Counted from the first letter of the stretch, positions 1 to 9,656 are shown. The stretch is DNA of 64,000 nt from an uncultured Armatimonadota bacterium (GCA_903833215.1 CAILEM010000160.1:1-64000); one strand, 5' to 3'. The notes: generated from the sequence alone by a model not told the origin. Numbers and translations: made by a program.

Positions 1-160
1 AATCTCAACCGTACGAGACTCCTCGTTCAAAACCACCGAAGACACTGACCATGAAGATGTCAGACCCAACAACGAAGAGAAAAGATCTGTGTCACGCACG
101 CAAGAAGATTACGCGAACCCACACGATTCTTCATAGACCCCCAATGTCTCGGATCTCAAT

Positions 161-1009
161 ATGAAGCCAGCCCACACCTTTTTGCCAACCTCTCTCTTTC
201 TCACAGCCCTCTTAACGGGTTGCGGCGGCGGTGCATCGGTCACCCAACCTACGTCAAGTGGACGAGTTCACTTCACCGGGTCTACTACAGTTAGCACGAC
301 ATCGACGAGTCCAGTGACCGTGCCCGCTTCCGGAGGATCTGTTGTTTCAACCGGTGATGCTGGTACAGGTGGGACTGCAGTTATCCCTTCTGGAGCCGTT
401 TCCGGTAACACAACTTTGCCGCTCGGAACTCAACTCGCCATCATTCCGATGGGAAGTGGATTTGCGGGATCATTCAGCCCGGGTTCAGCACTACGGGTTA
501 ATGGTGTTTCTGACAGTGGCGTAGGCGTATCTGATTCTGGATTCACCACCGTGAATACCGCACTGCCTGTCACCGACGGCACAAACGGGACTCCAGATGG
601 CACCAGCTATACACTGGTCTACCCGAACGGCACTATCAACACCACTCCAAAGAGCGGAACCGCGCTCCACAAGTTCAGCCTGACGATCCAAAACATTGTC
701 TTCACGGGTAAGTTCTACATTCGAACCAACCCACTTCGTGTGATCTCACCCACGGCCATCAACATCACCGGTCGACTTCCAAACAATGGACAGAATGCCG
801 CCGGCTCGGTTGTAACTGCGTTCTTCGGACCTGGCAATAACGGCAGGAGTGCGACTCTGACTGTTGACTACGGCAACGGCTTTAGCCTTTACCAGACCAA
901 GACGATTACGAATAATCTCGCCGGATTCAACAACCTTCAGCAGGATTCGAGCAATGTGCCCGGTACGGGCGTACAAACGGTGAGCTTCGCTATCGGCGAT
1001 TTGCCGTAA
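161..1009 (+). CDS. Secreted lipoprotein, Gly/Ser/Thr-rich, function unknown
   Basis: The 282-residue product begins with a short basic stretch and a hydrophobic segment ending in a lipobox (Leu-Leu-Thr-Gly-Cys, lipidated Cys21) followed by Gly-Gly-Gly. This is a clear type II signal peptide, so the protein should be anchored in the outer or inner membrane. The mature part is rich in Gly, Ser, Thr, Asn and Val, has almost no charged residues, and reads as a beta-strand-rich extracellular domain. No catalytic motif is visible. It stands alone, and a strong terminator follows at about 1094. No clear Shine-Dalgarno site precedes the ATG. I do not recognise the family. Confidence 0.75.
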   Translation: MKPAHTFLPTSLFLTALLTGCGGGASVTQPTSSGRVHFTGSTTVSTTSTSPVTVPASGGSVVSTGDAGTGGTAVIPSGAVSGNTTLPLGTQLAIIPMGSGFAGSFSPGSALRVNGVSDSGVGVSDSGFTTVNTALPVTDGTNGTPDGTSYTLVYPNGTINTTPKSGTALHKFSLTIQNIVFTGKFYIRTNPLRVISPTAINITGRLPNNGQNAAGSVVTAFFGPGNNGRSATLTVDYGNGFSLYQTKTITNNLAGFNNLQQDSSNVPGTGVQTVSFAIGDLP

Positions 1010-1093
1010 GCGATCGCTGACCGAAAATGCGTCTCCGTCAGTGGAACTGTTGACTTGAGATCTTGATAGAAGTGTCTCAAAATAGAGACTGGA

Positions 1094-1128
1094 TAAAGGC
1101 GTCCGAGATGACTCGGGCGCCTTTTTTG
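1094..1128 (+). terminator. Rho-independent terminator
   Basis: A GC-rich stem (AAAGGCGTCCGAG / CTCGGGCGCCTTT) with a four-base loop is followed by a T run. It lies downstream of the lipoprotein gene and before the malic enzyme gene, so the two are separate units. Confidence 0.85.
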
Positions 1129-1169
1129 TCAGGACGCAGCCCGTATATGAGCTGCTCAAGGAGTTCTAG

Positions 1170-3455
1170 ATGGCTACGCTCAACGCCGACGCACTTGAGT
1201 ATCACGACAACGGCCGGCCAGGGAAGACAGAAGTCGTCCCGACCAAACCATGCCTCACCGCGAGAGACCTCTCGCTTGCCTACTCACCTGGTGTAGCGGC
1301 ACCTTGTCTCGCAATCGAGAAGGACGAACACCTCGCGTACCGCTACACGAATCGCGGAAACCTCGTTGCGGTGGTATCGAACGGCACGGCTGTGCTCGGC
1401 TTAGGTGACATTGGCGCACTTGCTGGCAAGCCGGTTATGGAAGGGAAGGCAGTCCTGTTTAAGAGATTCGCGCAGGTGGACGTATTCGACATCGAACTCA
1501 ACACTCACGATCCTGCCGAGATCATCCGCGCATGCCAACTCCTTGAACCGACCTTTGGTGGCATCAACCTCGAAGATATCAAAGCTCCCGATTGTTTCGT
1601 CGTTGAGGAAGAACTCAAGCGAACGATGGGAATTCCCGTCTTCCATGATGATCAGCACGGAACCGCGATCATCTCCGGCGCTGCACTGTTGAATGCGCTA
1701 CACATTTCCGGCAAGGCAATCGACAAGATTAAGGTCGTCGTCAACGGGGCGGGTGCGTCTGCACTGGCATGCGCTAAGTTCTACGAATCACTTGGCGTAA
1801 CGTCCGAAAACATTATCCTCGTCGACACCAAGGGAGTCGTCTACCTTGGTCGCACGGCAGGCATGAACGAGTACAAGGCGCACTTTGCACGCGAAACATC
1901 GCTCAGGACGCTTGAAGAAGCACTAGTCGGCGCGGACGTCTTCCTTGGTTGCTCCGTCGCGAATGCGCTCACCACCGAGATGCTAAAGGGCATGGCCGCG
2001 AATCCGATTATTTTCGCCTTGGCTAACCCAGATCCAGAAATTCCTTACGACGTCGCTCTCGCTGCTCGACCAGATGCGATTGTTGCCACGGGTCGCAGCG
2101 ACTATCCAAACCAGGTCAACAACGTTCTGGGATTCCCATTCATCTTCCGCGGTGCGCTCGACGTTCGAGCTTCCACGATTAACGAAGAGATGAAGCGAGC
2201 TGCCGCGAAAGCCCTTGCTGAATTGGCTCGCGCTCCTGTGTCCGACGACGTCGCCATGGCGTACGGCGGAACACGATTCGAATTCGGTCCCGAATACATC
2301 ATTCCAAAGCCGTTCGATCAGCGCCTGCTTCGTCAGGTATCAACCGCAGTCGCCAAAGCAGCCTGCGAGACTGGAGTTGCCCGCGAACCGATTACCGATT
2401 GGGACGCCTACGGTGCCCGACTCGACGCAATGACGAGCAAGACCGAAATCGTGATGCAGCGCATCCGAACCGGAGCCCGAAGTCGCTGCCCGAAGATCGT
2501 TTTCGCCGAAGGCGAGAACCCCAAGGTCATCGATGCGTGCCGAATCGTCCTCCAAGAGGGCGCATGCAAGCCAATTCTTCTTGGCCGTGAATCCGTGATA
2601 GAGGGACTTGCTGCGAAGGTTGGACTACCTAAGGGTGAGTTCCAGTCGATTGACATCACGACGTCACCTGAACTCGATAAACTGTGCGATGAATTGGTCC
2701 AGGTTGGCTCTCGAAGCGGAATCAGTGCTCCCAAGGCCAAGTTGCTCATCCAGGATCCGTTGCATTACGGAATGATGATGCTGCGGTTGGAGCAAGCTGA
2801 TGCGATGATCGTCGGGGCGGATGATGCCTACAGCGATACGATGCAGACGCTGCTACCGCTCACCGAACTGGTACCCAACGTGCATCGGGCCGCTGGTTTC
2901 CACGTGATCTTGATTGAAGGTCAAGTCTTCGTCATCGGTGACACAACACTCAACATTGATCCCACAGCAGAGTGTCTCACTGAGATTGCCCTGCTGGGAG
3001 CCGACTTTGCACGTGAGCTTGGTCTTACTCCCAAGGTCGCTTTGCTGTCGTTCTCTGACTTCGGTTCGAGCCATCACCCGAAGGCTAAGAAGGTCCGCAG
3101 AGCGGCAGAGATCCTGCGAAAGGATTATCCAGAACTCATCTGCGACGGCGAAATGCACGGCGATGTCGCCGTAATTCCTGCGATTGCAAAGCAGAACTTC
3201 CCATTCAGTCGCATTCAAGGTGATGCCAATGTCTTGATCTGCCCAGATCTCGACTCGGCATACATCTCCTACAAGCTGCTGGCCTCGATCGGTAGCCGGT
3301 CTGAGTTCATCGGCCCGGTCCTGAAGGGGCTCCGACAGCCCGTCAACATGGTCTCGTTCAACTCAACCGCGCGAGACATTGCCAACCTGGCCGCGTTCTG
3401 CGCCTACGGTGCTACGCCAACCGTAGAGCGAGCATCCAACCTCGTCACGGCTTGA
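1170..3455 (+). CDS. maeB: NADP-type malic enzyme with C-terminal phosphotransacetylase domain
   Basis: The 761-residue protein matches the MaeB layout. A malic enzyme module (about residues 15-430) carries the N-terminal Tyr-Ser-Pro-Gly-Val-Ala-Ala-Pro motif, the Asp-Asp-Gln-His-Gly-Thr-Ala motif of the metal/malate site, and a Gly-x-Gly-Ala-x-x nucleotide-binding turn. It is followed by a phosphate acetyltransferase-like module (about 440-755). Malic enzyme decarboxylates malate to pyruvate with NADP+ or NAD+. In known MaeB proteins the PTA-like domain is regulatory (acetyl-CoA) rather than catalytic. An AAGGAG site lies six bases before the ATG. The length is normal for the family. Confidence 0.95.
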   Translation: MATLNADALEYHDNGRPGKTEVVPTKPCLTARDLSLAYSPGVAAPCLAIEKDEHLAYRYTNRGNLVAVVSNGTAVLGLGDIGALAGKPVMEGKAVLFKRFAQVDVFDIELNTHDPAEIIRACQLLEPTFGGINLEDIKAPDCFVVEEELKRTMGIPVFHDDQHGTAIISGAALLNALHISGKAIDKIKVVVNGAGASALACAKFYESLGVTSENIILVDTKGVVYLGRTAGMNEYKAHFARETSLRTLEEALVGADVFLGCSVANALTTEMLKGMAANPIIFALANPDPEIPYDVALAARPDAIVATGRSDYPNQVNNVLGFPFIFRGALDVRASTINEEMKRAAAKALAELARAPVSDDVAMAYGGTRFEFGPEYIIPKPFDQRLLRQVSTAVAKAACETGVAREPITDWDAYGARLDAMTSKTEIVMQRIRTGARSRCPKIVFAEGENPKVIDACRIVLQEGACKPILLGRESVIEGLAAKVGLPKGEFQSIDITTSPELDKLCDELVQVGSRSGISAPKAKLLIQDPLHYGMMMLRLEQADAMIVGADDAYSDTMQTLLPLTELVPNVHRAAGFHVILIEGQVFVIGDTTLNIDPTAECLTEIALLGADFARELGLTPKVALLSFSDFGSSHHPKAKKVRRAAEILRKDYPELICDGEMHGDVAVIPAIAKQNFPFSRIQGDANVLICPDLDSAYISYKLLASIGSRSEFIGPVLKGLRQPVNMVSFNSTARDIANLAAFCAYGATPTVERASNLVTA

Positions 3456-3473
3456 CCAGCGCTTGAAGATCGC

Positions 3474-3504
3474 AAGGGCCATAGGCATCTAGCCTATGGC
3501 CCTT
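3474..3504. terminator. Bidirectional terminator between convergent genes
   Basis: A perfect 13-bp inverted repeat (AAGGGCCATAGGC, loop ATCTA) lies between the stop of maeB and the stop of the minus-strand CBM9-like gene. T-rich flanks are short on both sides. Confidence 0.75.
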
Positions 3505-3512
3505 GACCTTTG

Positions 3513-4322
3513 TTAGCCTTGGGGAACGACGAGCTGTTCTTTGAACTCTATCGCCGTGAATTTCTCCGGCATGTGAGTGTCGTAGGTCCCGTGAGAGCTT
3601 AAGCACCATGCGGCTTGGACTTGTTCTTCGCCGACGTCGATTTTTTGGAATCGGCCCAGAAACATCTTCCAGATGTCTCCATCCTTCGGAGGCAGACTTC
3701 GGTTTTCCGCGAGATGCTTCATTCCCGCCCAAGGGAACTTGAGCATCGTTGTCCAGCCTTTACTTGGTTGGGTTGGGTCGTTCAAGGATCCGTTGACGTG
3801 AACGGCCGACTCCATGCCAGGGAAGTCCCAGTCGAGAAACGCCCATCGGATACCCCGCGGGTTTGTTCCACGCCAGAAATTGTCCTCGGTGCGATCGAAG
3901 TTGCCGCCGAAAGTGTAGGCATCGCGCTCTAGCAAGTCGAATTCAGGGATATCGAAACGCCCACCCTTCGTGTAGGCATCTCGCCAAATGAAGAACACCT
4001 CGTAAACGGTGTTGAGTGCGTTGATCTCGAATTCGTAATAGCAATCGCCTCCGTCGATGAAGACCTCGACGTCATTTTCGCGAAAAATCAGCGAGTCTCG
4101 ATCCGTCTGCTTTGCGGTCGGAAAGGGCTCTTCGATCCAAAAGCCAATGTACAGATTCTCGTCATCCCAAAGGATGGAGCACTGAGTGTTCAGCAGCCCC
4201 GGTGCCCCTGTTGCCATGTCGACAAATCGCTTGGACTTCGGTGCCGCTTGCCAAATTGGATCAGACAGAGACCCATCAAGCGTTAGAGGCTGGGACGTTC
4301 GAAGTGCCGTGAATTTTGCCAC
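3513..4322 (-). CDS. CBM9-like (DOMON-fold) carbohydrate-binding protein
   Basis: The 269-residue protein has the family 9 carbohydrate-binding pattern. It opens with 'LTLDGSLSDPIWQAAP', followed by a strand containing 'ILWDDENLYIGFWIEEP', a 'DVEVFIDGGDCYYEFEINALNTV' region and a C-terminal 'GDIWKMFLGRFQ' segment. No signal peptide is seen, so it appears cytosolic, unlike xylanase-attached CBM9 modules. The GTG start sits one base after the stop of the upstream glycosidase (TAA-C-GTG), which indicates translational coupling. Function is inferred as sugar or glycoside binding within the trio with the GH5-like and URO-D-like proteins. Confidence 0.8.
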   Translation of the reverse strand: MAKFTALRTSQPLTLDGSLSDPIWQAAPKSKRFVDMATGAPGLLNTQCSILWDDENLYIGFWIEEPFPTAKQTDRDSLIFRENDVEVFIDGGDCYYEFEINALNTVYEVFFIWRDAYTKGGRFDIPEFDLLERDAYTFGGNFDRTEDNFWRGTNPRGIRWAFLDWDFPGMESAVHVNGSLNDPTQPSKGWTTMLKFPWAGMKHLAENRSLPPKDGDIWKMFLGRFQKIDVGEEQVQAAWCLSSHGTYDTHMPEKFTAIEFKEQLVVPQG

Positions 4323-4323
4323 G

Positions 4324-5343
4324 TTATTTGGCTCCCGTCAGCGAGCGAAATAGTTCGATCTCGTTGGGATCATATGGCGTTCCATCGCCTCGGAAGAGGT
4401 CATGGAACCATGGATCTGGTTCCGGACTGCCTTCCTCAGAACCCCAAGGATAGATCGTTTGGGTCTTTCCGTAGACGAGTCCCCAGATGATGCATCCGAT
4501 TCCAAATTCCTTGAAAACGGGGAGATTGGTCTCGACTCGGCTGCCCCGGCTCCGCGCCATCCATTCCGTGCAGATAATGGGCCGGCCGTACTGCTCGAAT
4601 CCCTTGAGGAACTCGCGAAGGACATCTTCAGGCTCGTAGTTGTGGACGGTGATGATGTCCGATGCTTCCACCTGAAATTGAGCTACCGGTGCGCCTTCTT
4701 CGTCAAGGCGAAAAACACCCGACGAAATCGGTTGGCTCGGCTTGGCACTCCGCGTCCAGCTAAATGCCTCCTTCAAGAGTGGAAGCGCTTTGACAGCCGG
4801 TTCGTTGTAAACGTCCCAAAGTAAGATCCGCTCGTCGTCGCGGAAGGAACCGACGACATCGAGAACGTACTTTTCAAGTTCTGGCCAAGTCGTGGGGTCG
4901 ACTTCAGACTTCGCGCCAGGCGATTGCACCCAACCGCAGTTGTGAATGCTGACCCGAGTTTCCGGTTGCTTACCGATCTTCGGCTCCGGATTCCAGCAGC
5001 TATCAAATAAGACCAATAGCGGTCGGATGTTATGCTTTGCTGCCAGGTCCAGGAACTGAGAAAGGCGCTGTTTGAACCCTTCTGGATCTTGAGACCATGC
5101 GAGATCGTGCAAATATACTCTCACAGTGTTCATACCGATCGACTCGGCCAGACCAAGTTCGCGATCCATCGTCTCAAGGTCGAATGTGTCGGCTTGGAAC
5201 ATCTCAAGCTGATTGATGGCGGTGCTCGGAATGAAGTTGCAGCCGACCAGCCAAGGCTGTTGTCGATACCAATTCCAGGCCGATTCCGGCGACCAGCGTG
5301 ACGATTGAGTGGAGTTTGATTCGGACGTAATTTCGGAGCTCAT
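4324..5343 (-). CDS. GH5-like (beta/alpha)8 glycoside hydrolase, cytosolic
   Basis: The 339-residue protein has the clan GH-A signature: 'GMNTVRVYLHDLAW' near residues 70-83, 'WDVYNEP' with the acid/base Glu near residue 180, and 'PIICTEWMAR' with the candidate nucleophile Glu near residue 260. These fit a cellulase/mannanase-like retaining glycosidase. There is no signal peptide, so the substrate is probably an imported oligosaccharide or glycoside. It is the middle gene of a minus-strand trio, 53 bases after the URO-D-like gene and coupled to the CBM9-like gene. Exact specificity cannot be read from the sequence. Confidence 0.85.
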   Translation of the reverse strand: MSSEITSESNSTQSSRWSPESAWNWYRQQPWLVGCNFIPSTAINQLEMFQADTFDLETMDRELGLAESIGMNTVRVYLHDLAWSQDPEGFKQRLSQFLDLAAKHNIRPLLVLFDSCWNPEPKIGKQPETRVSIHNCGWVQSPGAKSEVDPTTWPELEKYVLDVVGSFRDDERILLWDVYNEPAVKALPLLKEAFSWTRSAKPSQPISSGVFRLDEEGAPVAQFQVEASDIITVHNYEPEDVLREFLKGFEQYGRPIICTEWMARSRGSRVETNLPVFKEFGIGCIIWGLVYGKTQTIYPWGSEEGSPEPDPWFHDLFRGDGTPYDPNEIELFRSLTGAK

Positions 5344-5396
5344 GTCGGTGTTTGACCTTGGCGCTAGCCTACCTTCCAGGTGGTTCTAAGCCCCAA

Positions 5397-6506
5397 TCAG
5401 TTGTAGCGAGTGAACTCTTGGACGGCCCACATAAATCCGCGAATCGATTCCAAGGATGTACCTGCAGAAACCGAGCCGCAGGTTGTGAGGACCAGACCAC
5501 CGTCGGCGCCTACGGAATTGAAGTCCCGCTTCACTTCGTCCACAACGACTTCAAGCGCTTTGTCACGAAGGGTGTTCGGTGCGACACCCCCGTGGATAAC
5601 AGTCGTAGGGAGATGGCTGCGAATCAAGGTGGATGGGATAGTAGGACCCAGGTTCACGATCTTAAAATCGTAGTTAGCAAAGATTGGCAGCAAGTGACGC
5701 ATCTCCGAATCGGAGTGGTGATATCGGTAGTCATTGTTTCCGGGTGCGAGCGCTTTTAGCACCTTCTGGACAAGCGGGTAACAGAACGTTTCGTAGAGAT
5801 CAGGAGAGAACAGCGCGCAGTTGTCGTCAAGCCAGTAGTAGCCTTTATAGGTCACACCCCGTGCCGCTTCGACGATCCGGTGGTAGCGAATGATAACGTC
5901 GGCTAGGACTTCGAAGAACCGCTGCATGTCGTCTTCATAGTCGATCAGCCAATAGAGGCTGTTCATCGTGCCAAGAATCGAGGTCGCCTGGGTTGCCGGT
6001 CCTCGGCTGCCGGTGATCACGACCGGCTTGGAACCGTCGGTAAGTGGTTCTGCCTTCGCGATTTTGCCGCCAGTGCTGAAAATGACGTCAGAGAGATCCT
6101 TGTCGGACCACTTCTCGATTTCGGTGAGCTTTGCTCGGACCTCTTCGATGCTGAAAACAGTCGGTTCGAGCCAGGGCGTGCCGCCCTCGATGATATTACT
6201 TTCACAGCCCATCACCTGCTCGATTCGAAGGATTGCTGGCAGATCCACCGTCTCAGAAAAGAACCTGCGGCCGAGGATTTCCTCGCATCGATCGTTGCAT
6301 TGCCGGTTCACTTCTGCGCGATATTCGGCGTCAGAAAAATATCGCACTGAACTCGGAACTTCCATCTCCTCAAGTAGCCAATGGTCATCAATCGAGATGA
6401 CGATGGGGGTGCGCGGTTTATCCGTACGAAACGGTTTGTCACTGCTGAGTTCGTTTTCCTTCCAAAACTCCGCGAGGTCAAAAGCAGGCGCTTTGGAACC
6501 TATCAT
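5397..6506 (-). CDS. URO-D superfamily protein (not haem biosynthetic HemE)
   Basis: The 369-residue protein looks like the uroporphyrinogen decarboxylase/methyltransferase superfamily seen in sugar gene clusters. It has a TIM-barrel with 'YRHIVEAARGVTYKGYYWLDDNCALFSPDLYETFCYPLVQKVL' (stretch near residues 210-255) and 'YRYHHSDSEMRHLLPIFANYDFKIVNLGPTIP' downstream, including candidate metal-binding His/Asp/Glu residues. Relatives include corrinoid methyltransferases such as MtaA. It is the first gene of the trio with a glycosidase and a CBM9-like protein, which argues against a role in haem synthesis. The reaction is unknown. Confidence 0.75.
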   Translation of the reverse strand: MIGSKAPAFDLAEFWKENELSSDKPFRTDKPRTPIVISIDDHWLLEEMEVPSSVRYFSDAEYRAEVNRQCNDRCEEILGRRFFSETVDLPAILRIEQVMGCESNIIEGGTPWLEPTVFSIEEVRAKLTEIEKWSDKDLSDVIFSTGGKIAKAEPLTDGSKPVVITGSRGPATQATSILGTMNSLYWLIDYEDDMQRFFEVLADVIIRYHRIVEAARGVTYKGYYWLDDNCALFSPDLYETFCYPLVQKVLKALAPGNNDYRYHHSDSEMRHLLPIFANYDFKIVNLGPTIPSTLIRSHLPTTVIHGGVAPNTLRDKALEVVVDEVKRDFNSVGADGGLVLTTCGSVSAGTSLESIRGFMWAVQEFTRYN

Positions 6507-6927
6507 GCTGAATCCAGATTACCTATGATCGGGATGATCAGCGGCGGGCAGCGCTATGCGGAAGCGGTATCTCTCAACCTCTCGATGTCACCGGCTCTTC
6601 CGGTTCGCCAAAGGCGATCGTCTCAAAAAAGCGAAGGGATGGCCCGTCGACGGGCCTTCCCTGGTGATAGGGCAGGCTACGCATCCTATGCCAAGGGTAT
6701 AGCGTCATCGGCTGTTCGGATAATCACGATGTCTGGGAGGCGCAGAACCGCCCGAACACGAGGAACTCAAACGTTTCCAGACGCAACGCCTTCGGCGTAG
6801 GACGTGACTGATTATCCAATACCAGGCAAGGGTCCTCGCGGCCCCATGCCTTCGCTTTTTGGAGAGGAACGGCTTTGCCGTACCGAACAGTGCCTAGGTA
6901 GCGGCGAGCGGACACAATAGATGACAC
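6507..6927. repeat. Hairpin-rich intergenic region between divergent genes
   Basis: No gene is seen. The region holds a perfect palindrome at 6641-6656 (GGCCCGTCGACGGGCC, with partly matching flanks to 6633-6660). It also has two small hairpins with 3-nt loops: ACGCC-TTC-GGCGT at 6786-6798 and ACGGC-TTT-GCCGT at 6869-6881. A GGGTCC-TCGC-GGCCCC-type stem lies near 6830. The style resembles REP-like elements elsewhere in the window. Promoters for the URO-D-like gene (left) and trmO (right) must also lie here. Confidence 0.45.
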
Positions 6928-7758
6928 ATGGAGCCAATCGACCAACCTTCGCTTACCGTCGAACCGATTGGCTATGTTCGTTCGGGTAGTCCGGTGAAGT
7001 TCTCGGCGCCGAGCCAGCCGATTTTGGAGTCTCAGGAGGTCAACCGCATAGAATTGTTGCCGGGCAAACAGTTTGAGTTGGCGCTTCAGGACCTTGAGGG
7101 GTTCGACAAGATTTGGCTGGTTTCTTGGTTCGACCGTAACAAACACTGGCGACCGCGAGTGATGCCGCCGCGAGGGGAGGCCAAGCGAAGAGGGGTGTTC
7201 GCAACACGGTCGCCACACCGGCCCAATCCGATTGGGCTCACTTGCGTGTCTTTGCTCAAGGTCGAGGGATTGATTCTACACGTGGGGCCGATCGACCTCA
7301 TCGATGGCACCCCGATCCTAGATATCAAGCCTTATTTGCGGACCGTTGATTCCTATCCAGAGAGCACCTTGGGCTGGGTCGAGGCGATTGAAGCTGAAGA
7401 GCAGGCAGCACCGGTGTACCAAATTGAAATTTTGCCGGACGCCCAAACCCAGTTGGACTGGCTGAAAGAACAGTGGAATATTGACTTCACCGAGCGGGCA
7501 TTCAAGATCCTCCAACGAGATCCGACGCCGCACCGCACCCGGCGGATTCTGCAAATTGAGCCTAACCGGTTCCGGATCGCTTGTGGAGCGTGGCGAATGT
7601 ACTTCCAAATCCACGGGGATCGGGTTGTCGTGGGCGAAATCGCGAGGGGCTATTCCGACGAGACTCTGTCGAAACCTGGGCGGGAAAAGATCGTTGATCG
7701 CGAGGCACTTTTGGCGTTTCCAGTTTGGAACGCCGAACGACGGACGCTACAGACCTGA
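6928..7758 (+). CDS. trmO: tRNA (N6-threonylcarbamoyladenosine37-N6)-methyltransferase TrmO
   Basis: The 276-residue protein has the TrmO/YaeB N-terminal beta-barrel domain: 'VEPIGYVRS' at 11-19 and the hallmark 'RSPHRPNPIGL' at 94-104, which binds S-adenosylmethionine. A C-terminal extension (about 150-270) resembles the second YaeB domain. In E. coli TrmO methylates t6A37 of tRNA-Thr using SAM. The length is slightly above the usual 235 or so residues. It is monocistronic, and the start lies downstream of a structured intergenic region with no clear Shine-Dalgarno site. Confidence 0.9.
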   Translation: MEPIDQPSLTVEPIGYVRSGSPVKFSAPSQPILESQEVNRIELLPGKQFELALQDLEGFDKIWLVSWFDRNKHWRPRVMPPRGEAKRRGVFATRSPHRPNPIGLTCVSLLKVEGLILHVGPIDLIDGTPILDIKPYLRTVDSYPESTLGWVEAIEAEEQAAPVYQIEILPDAQTQLDWLKEQWNIDFTERAFKILQRDPTPHRTRRILQIEPNRFRIACGAWRMYFQIHGDRVVVGEIARGYSDETLSKPGREKIVDREALLAFPVWNAERRTLQT

Positions 7759-7963
7759 CTCTAACGTCAAAGCCCTTGTTGAAATACTAAAGTTGATCGT
7801 AACCGTAGAATTACGGTGAAACCCCCTACCGGAATATTGCAATTCGCTGTAATATAGCGCGAATATATCGAGGCAGTTAGCTGGGAGAGTTCTCAGGTTT
7901 GAATGTCCAACCTATAGGATCTCCAATTTCTGAAGTTTTGCCAACTGTATCGCGGAGAGTTTT

Positions 7964-8503
7964 ATGAATACACGCCTTCCCCTTCCAAAACCCGGAGACA
8001 TTAACTCTGGCCTTTCCTTTCTCCATCCCGCAACTGCCGAAGACATTTTGGGATTTCCAACAGATGGAGTCCTGGGTGACGACTGTGGCAAAGCTTCTGC
8101 AGCATTGACCGCCAAGCTCGTTACGGCAAATGTCGGTCCGTTTAAGGTGACCGCCCACAAGCAGGCTGTTGCGAGCCTCACAGCGATTTTCTCCGAGATC
8201 AAGGCGGCCAAACCAGCAGTCTATGCGCACCTCGGCACTGAGGGTGTGATGTGCGTTCGCCGTATTCGCGGGACCAAGAACACGCCGAGTAACCACTCCT
8301 GGGGAATTGCGATCGACATCACCGTCGGTGGCGTCCTTGTGCCGCTTGGCGAAGCCTGGGTGACGCAAGGCCTATTGGATATCTATCCCTTCTTCCACGC
8401 CCACGGTTGGTACTGGGGAGCTGGTTTCCATCGCCCCGATCCCATGCACTTCGAAGTCGCCGACGAAACCCTCCGAGACTGGCACGCCAGCCATCTCGCC
8501 TAA
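7964..8503 (+). CDS. M15-family (VanY/endolysin-like) peptidase
   Basis: The 179-residue protein carries the M15 zinc-peptidase pattern: 'NHSWGIAIDI' (first His and Asp ligands) near residues 108-117 and 'DPMHFEVAD' (second His) near residues 165-173, with a Trp-Gly-Ala-Gly context typical of M15C enzymes. Members cut D-Ala-D-Ala or L-Ala-D-Glu bonds in peptidoglycan. I see no signal peptide, so export may be holin-like or signal-independent, or the protein acts on lysis. A GGAG site lies six bases before the ATG, and a strong terminator follows immediately. Confidence 0.85.
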   Translation: MNTRLPLPKPGDINSGLSFLHPATAEDILGFPTDGVLGDDCGKASAALTAKLVTANVGPFKVTAHKQAVASLTAIFSEIKAAKPAVYAHLGTEGVMCVRRIRGTKNTPSNHSWGIAIDITVGGVLVPLGEAWVTQGLLDIYPFFHAHGWYWGAGFHRPDPMHFEVADETLRDWHASHLA

Positions 8504-8510
8504 TTCCAAA

Positions 8511-8541
8511 CTCGCCGGAGCACACCTTTTGCTCCGGCGAG
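8511..8541 (+). terminator. Rho-independent terminator after M15 peptidase
   Basis: A perfect 12-bp stem (CTCGCCGGAGCA / TGCTCCGGCGAG) with loop CACCTTT starts seven bases after the stop codon. No long T run follows. Confidence 0.75.
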
Positions 8542-8660
8542 CCCAATGAATAACTTGGGTTCAAATGAAACCTCTCACTTTGAATCGTTTTGCTCTCAGC
8601 GAATGAGTAGGCTACAGAAAAGAACTGCCTAACATCAGGCTGGGCGGAAGGTGTAGATAA

Positions 8661-9656
8661 GTGATCAGAGCAAAGGCAATCGCGATGACCGGCGTTGGGG
8701 TCGTGGAGTTTTTGGACGTTGAGATTCCGGAGCCGGAAGCAGGGGAGCTTCTGATTCGGACGGAAGTGACAGCGGTGAGCCCCGGCACAGAATTGCGATG
8801 TCTCGCGGGTAAGCAGCCAGACTCGGTTCCATTTCCCTTTGTGTCCGGTTATTCTCTTGCTGGCGTCGTCGAGTCGGCTCCGGAAGGGAGCGAAATCAAG
8901 GTTGGAACCCGTGTTTTTTGCACGGGAACAAATAAGGTTTCGATTCATCGACAGTGGGGCGCGCATGTTTCGCATGCGATTGTGAATCCGGGGCAGGTCG
9001 TTCCGATTCCCGACCACTGCTCCTCCAAGTCTGCGGTGTTCTCCAAGATGGTGGCGATCGCTTTGCGCGGCTCGCGAGTTGCGCAACCACGACTGTGTGA
9101 CTCGGTGGCGGTTATTGGGCTTGGACCGATAGGCATGTTGTCAACGCGCGTCTATAAGGCGGCTGGAGCCAACGTGCTCGGCCTTGATTTGGCCCCAAGC
9201 CGCGTGGAGATCGCTCGAAAGGCGGGCGTCAAGGCAGAGATGCCAATCAACGGTATCAAGCAAATGGTCCATGATTATTTTGGTCACGGTGCCGACATCA
9301 TCGTGGATGCAACAGGTGCACCCCAGGTGTTGCCCCTGTCGATGTCTGCCGCCAAGGAAATGCCTTGGGGAGACAGCTCGGCAACCGGGTCAAAGCTAGT
9401 GATTCAAGGATCTTATCCCGATACCTTCACCCTGCCGTACCAAGAAGCGTTCTTAAAGGAGTTGCACATCCTGCTTCCGCGAGACCACTCGCCGAAGGAT
9501 TTGGTGGATGCCTGTGCGTTGATTGCCGACGGGAAAGTTGAGGTTGAAGACCTCATCTCATGGTTTGGTCAACCGTGTGAAGCATCCCACGCATTTGGCT
9601 TACTCACGAGCGACCCAACAAAGATGACGGTTGCATTTGACTGGAGCCTTACCTGA
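8661..9656 (+). CDS. Zinc-containing medium-chain dehydrogenase
   Basis: The 331-residue protein is an MDR-superfamily member. A GroES-like domain includes 'VTAVSPGTELRCLAGK' and 'VSGYSLAGVVE'. The Rossmann domain carries 'VAVIGLGPIGML' near residues 150-161 and 'VLGLDLAPSRVEIARKAG' as the cofactor-specificity strand. It lacks the usual Cys at the catalytic zinc position (Thr/Glu in 'SPGTELRC'), as in bchC/threonine-dehydrogenase-like relatives, so the substrate is unknown. The start is GTG with GGAAGG nine bases upstream. The stop lies three bases before the receiver-like gene, suggesting one transcript. Confidence 0.85.
   Translation: MIRAKAIAMTGVGVVEFLDVEIPEPEAGELLIRTEVTAVSPGTELRCLAGKQPDSVPFPFVSGYSLAGVVESAPEGSEIKVGTRVFCTGTNKVSIHRQWGAHVSHAIVNPGQVVPIPDHCSSKSAVFSKMVAIALRGSRVAQPRLCDSVAVIGLGPIGMLSTRVYKAAGANVLGLDLAPSRVEIARKAGVKAEMPINGIKQMVHDYFGHGADIIVDATGAPQVLPLSMSAAKEMPWGDSSATGSKLVIQGSYPDTFTLPYQEAFLKELHILLPRDHSPKDLVDACALIADGKVEVEDLISWFGQPCEASHAFGLLTSDPTKMTVAFDWSLT

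Noticed and set aside
1-160. Possible end of an upstream gene at the left edge
   Set aside because: Stops occur in all plus frames, and no minus frame has coding character; I see only the lipoprotein leader region.
6724-7218. Minus-strand 164-residue frame overlapping trmO
   Set aside because: It lies antisense to the well-supported trmO and runs into hairpin-rich intergenic DNA; no family pattern.
7880-7920. tRNA-like string (GTTAGCTGGGAGAGTTCTCAGG...)
   Set aside because: No acceptor stem, anticodon arm or T-loop can be formed around it, so it is not a tRNA gene.
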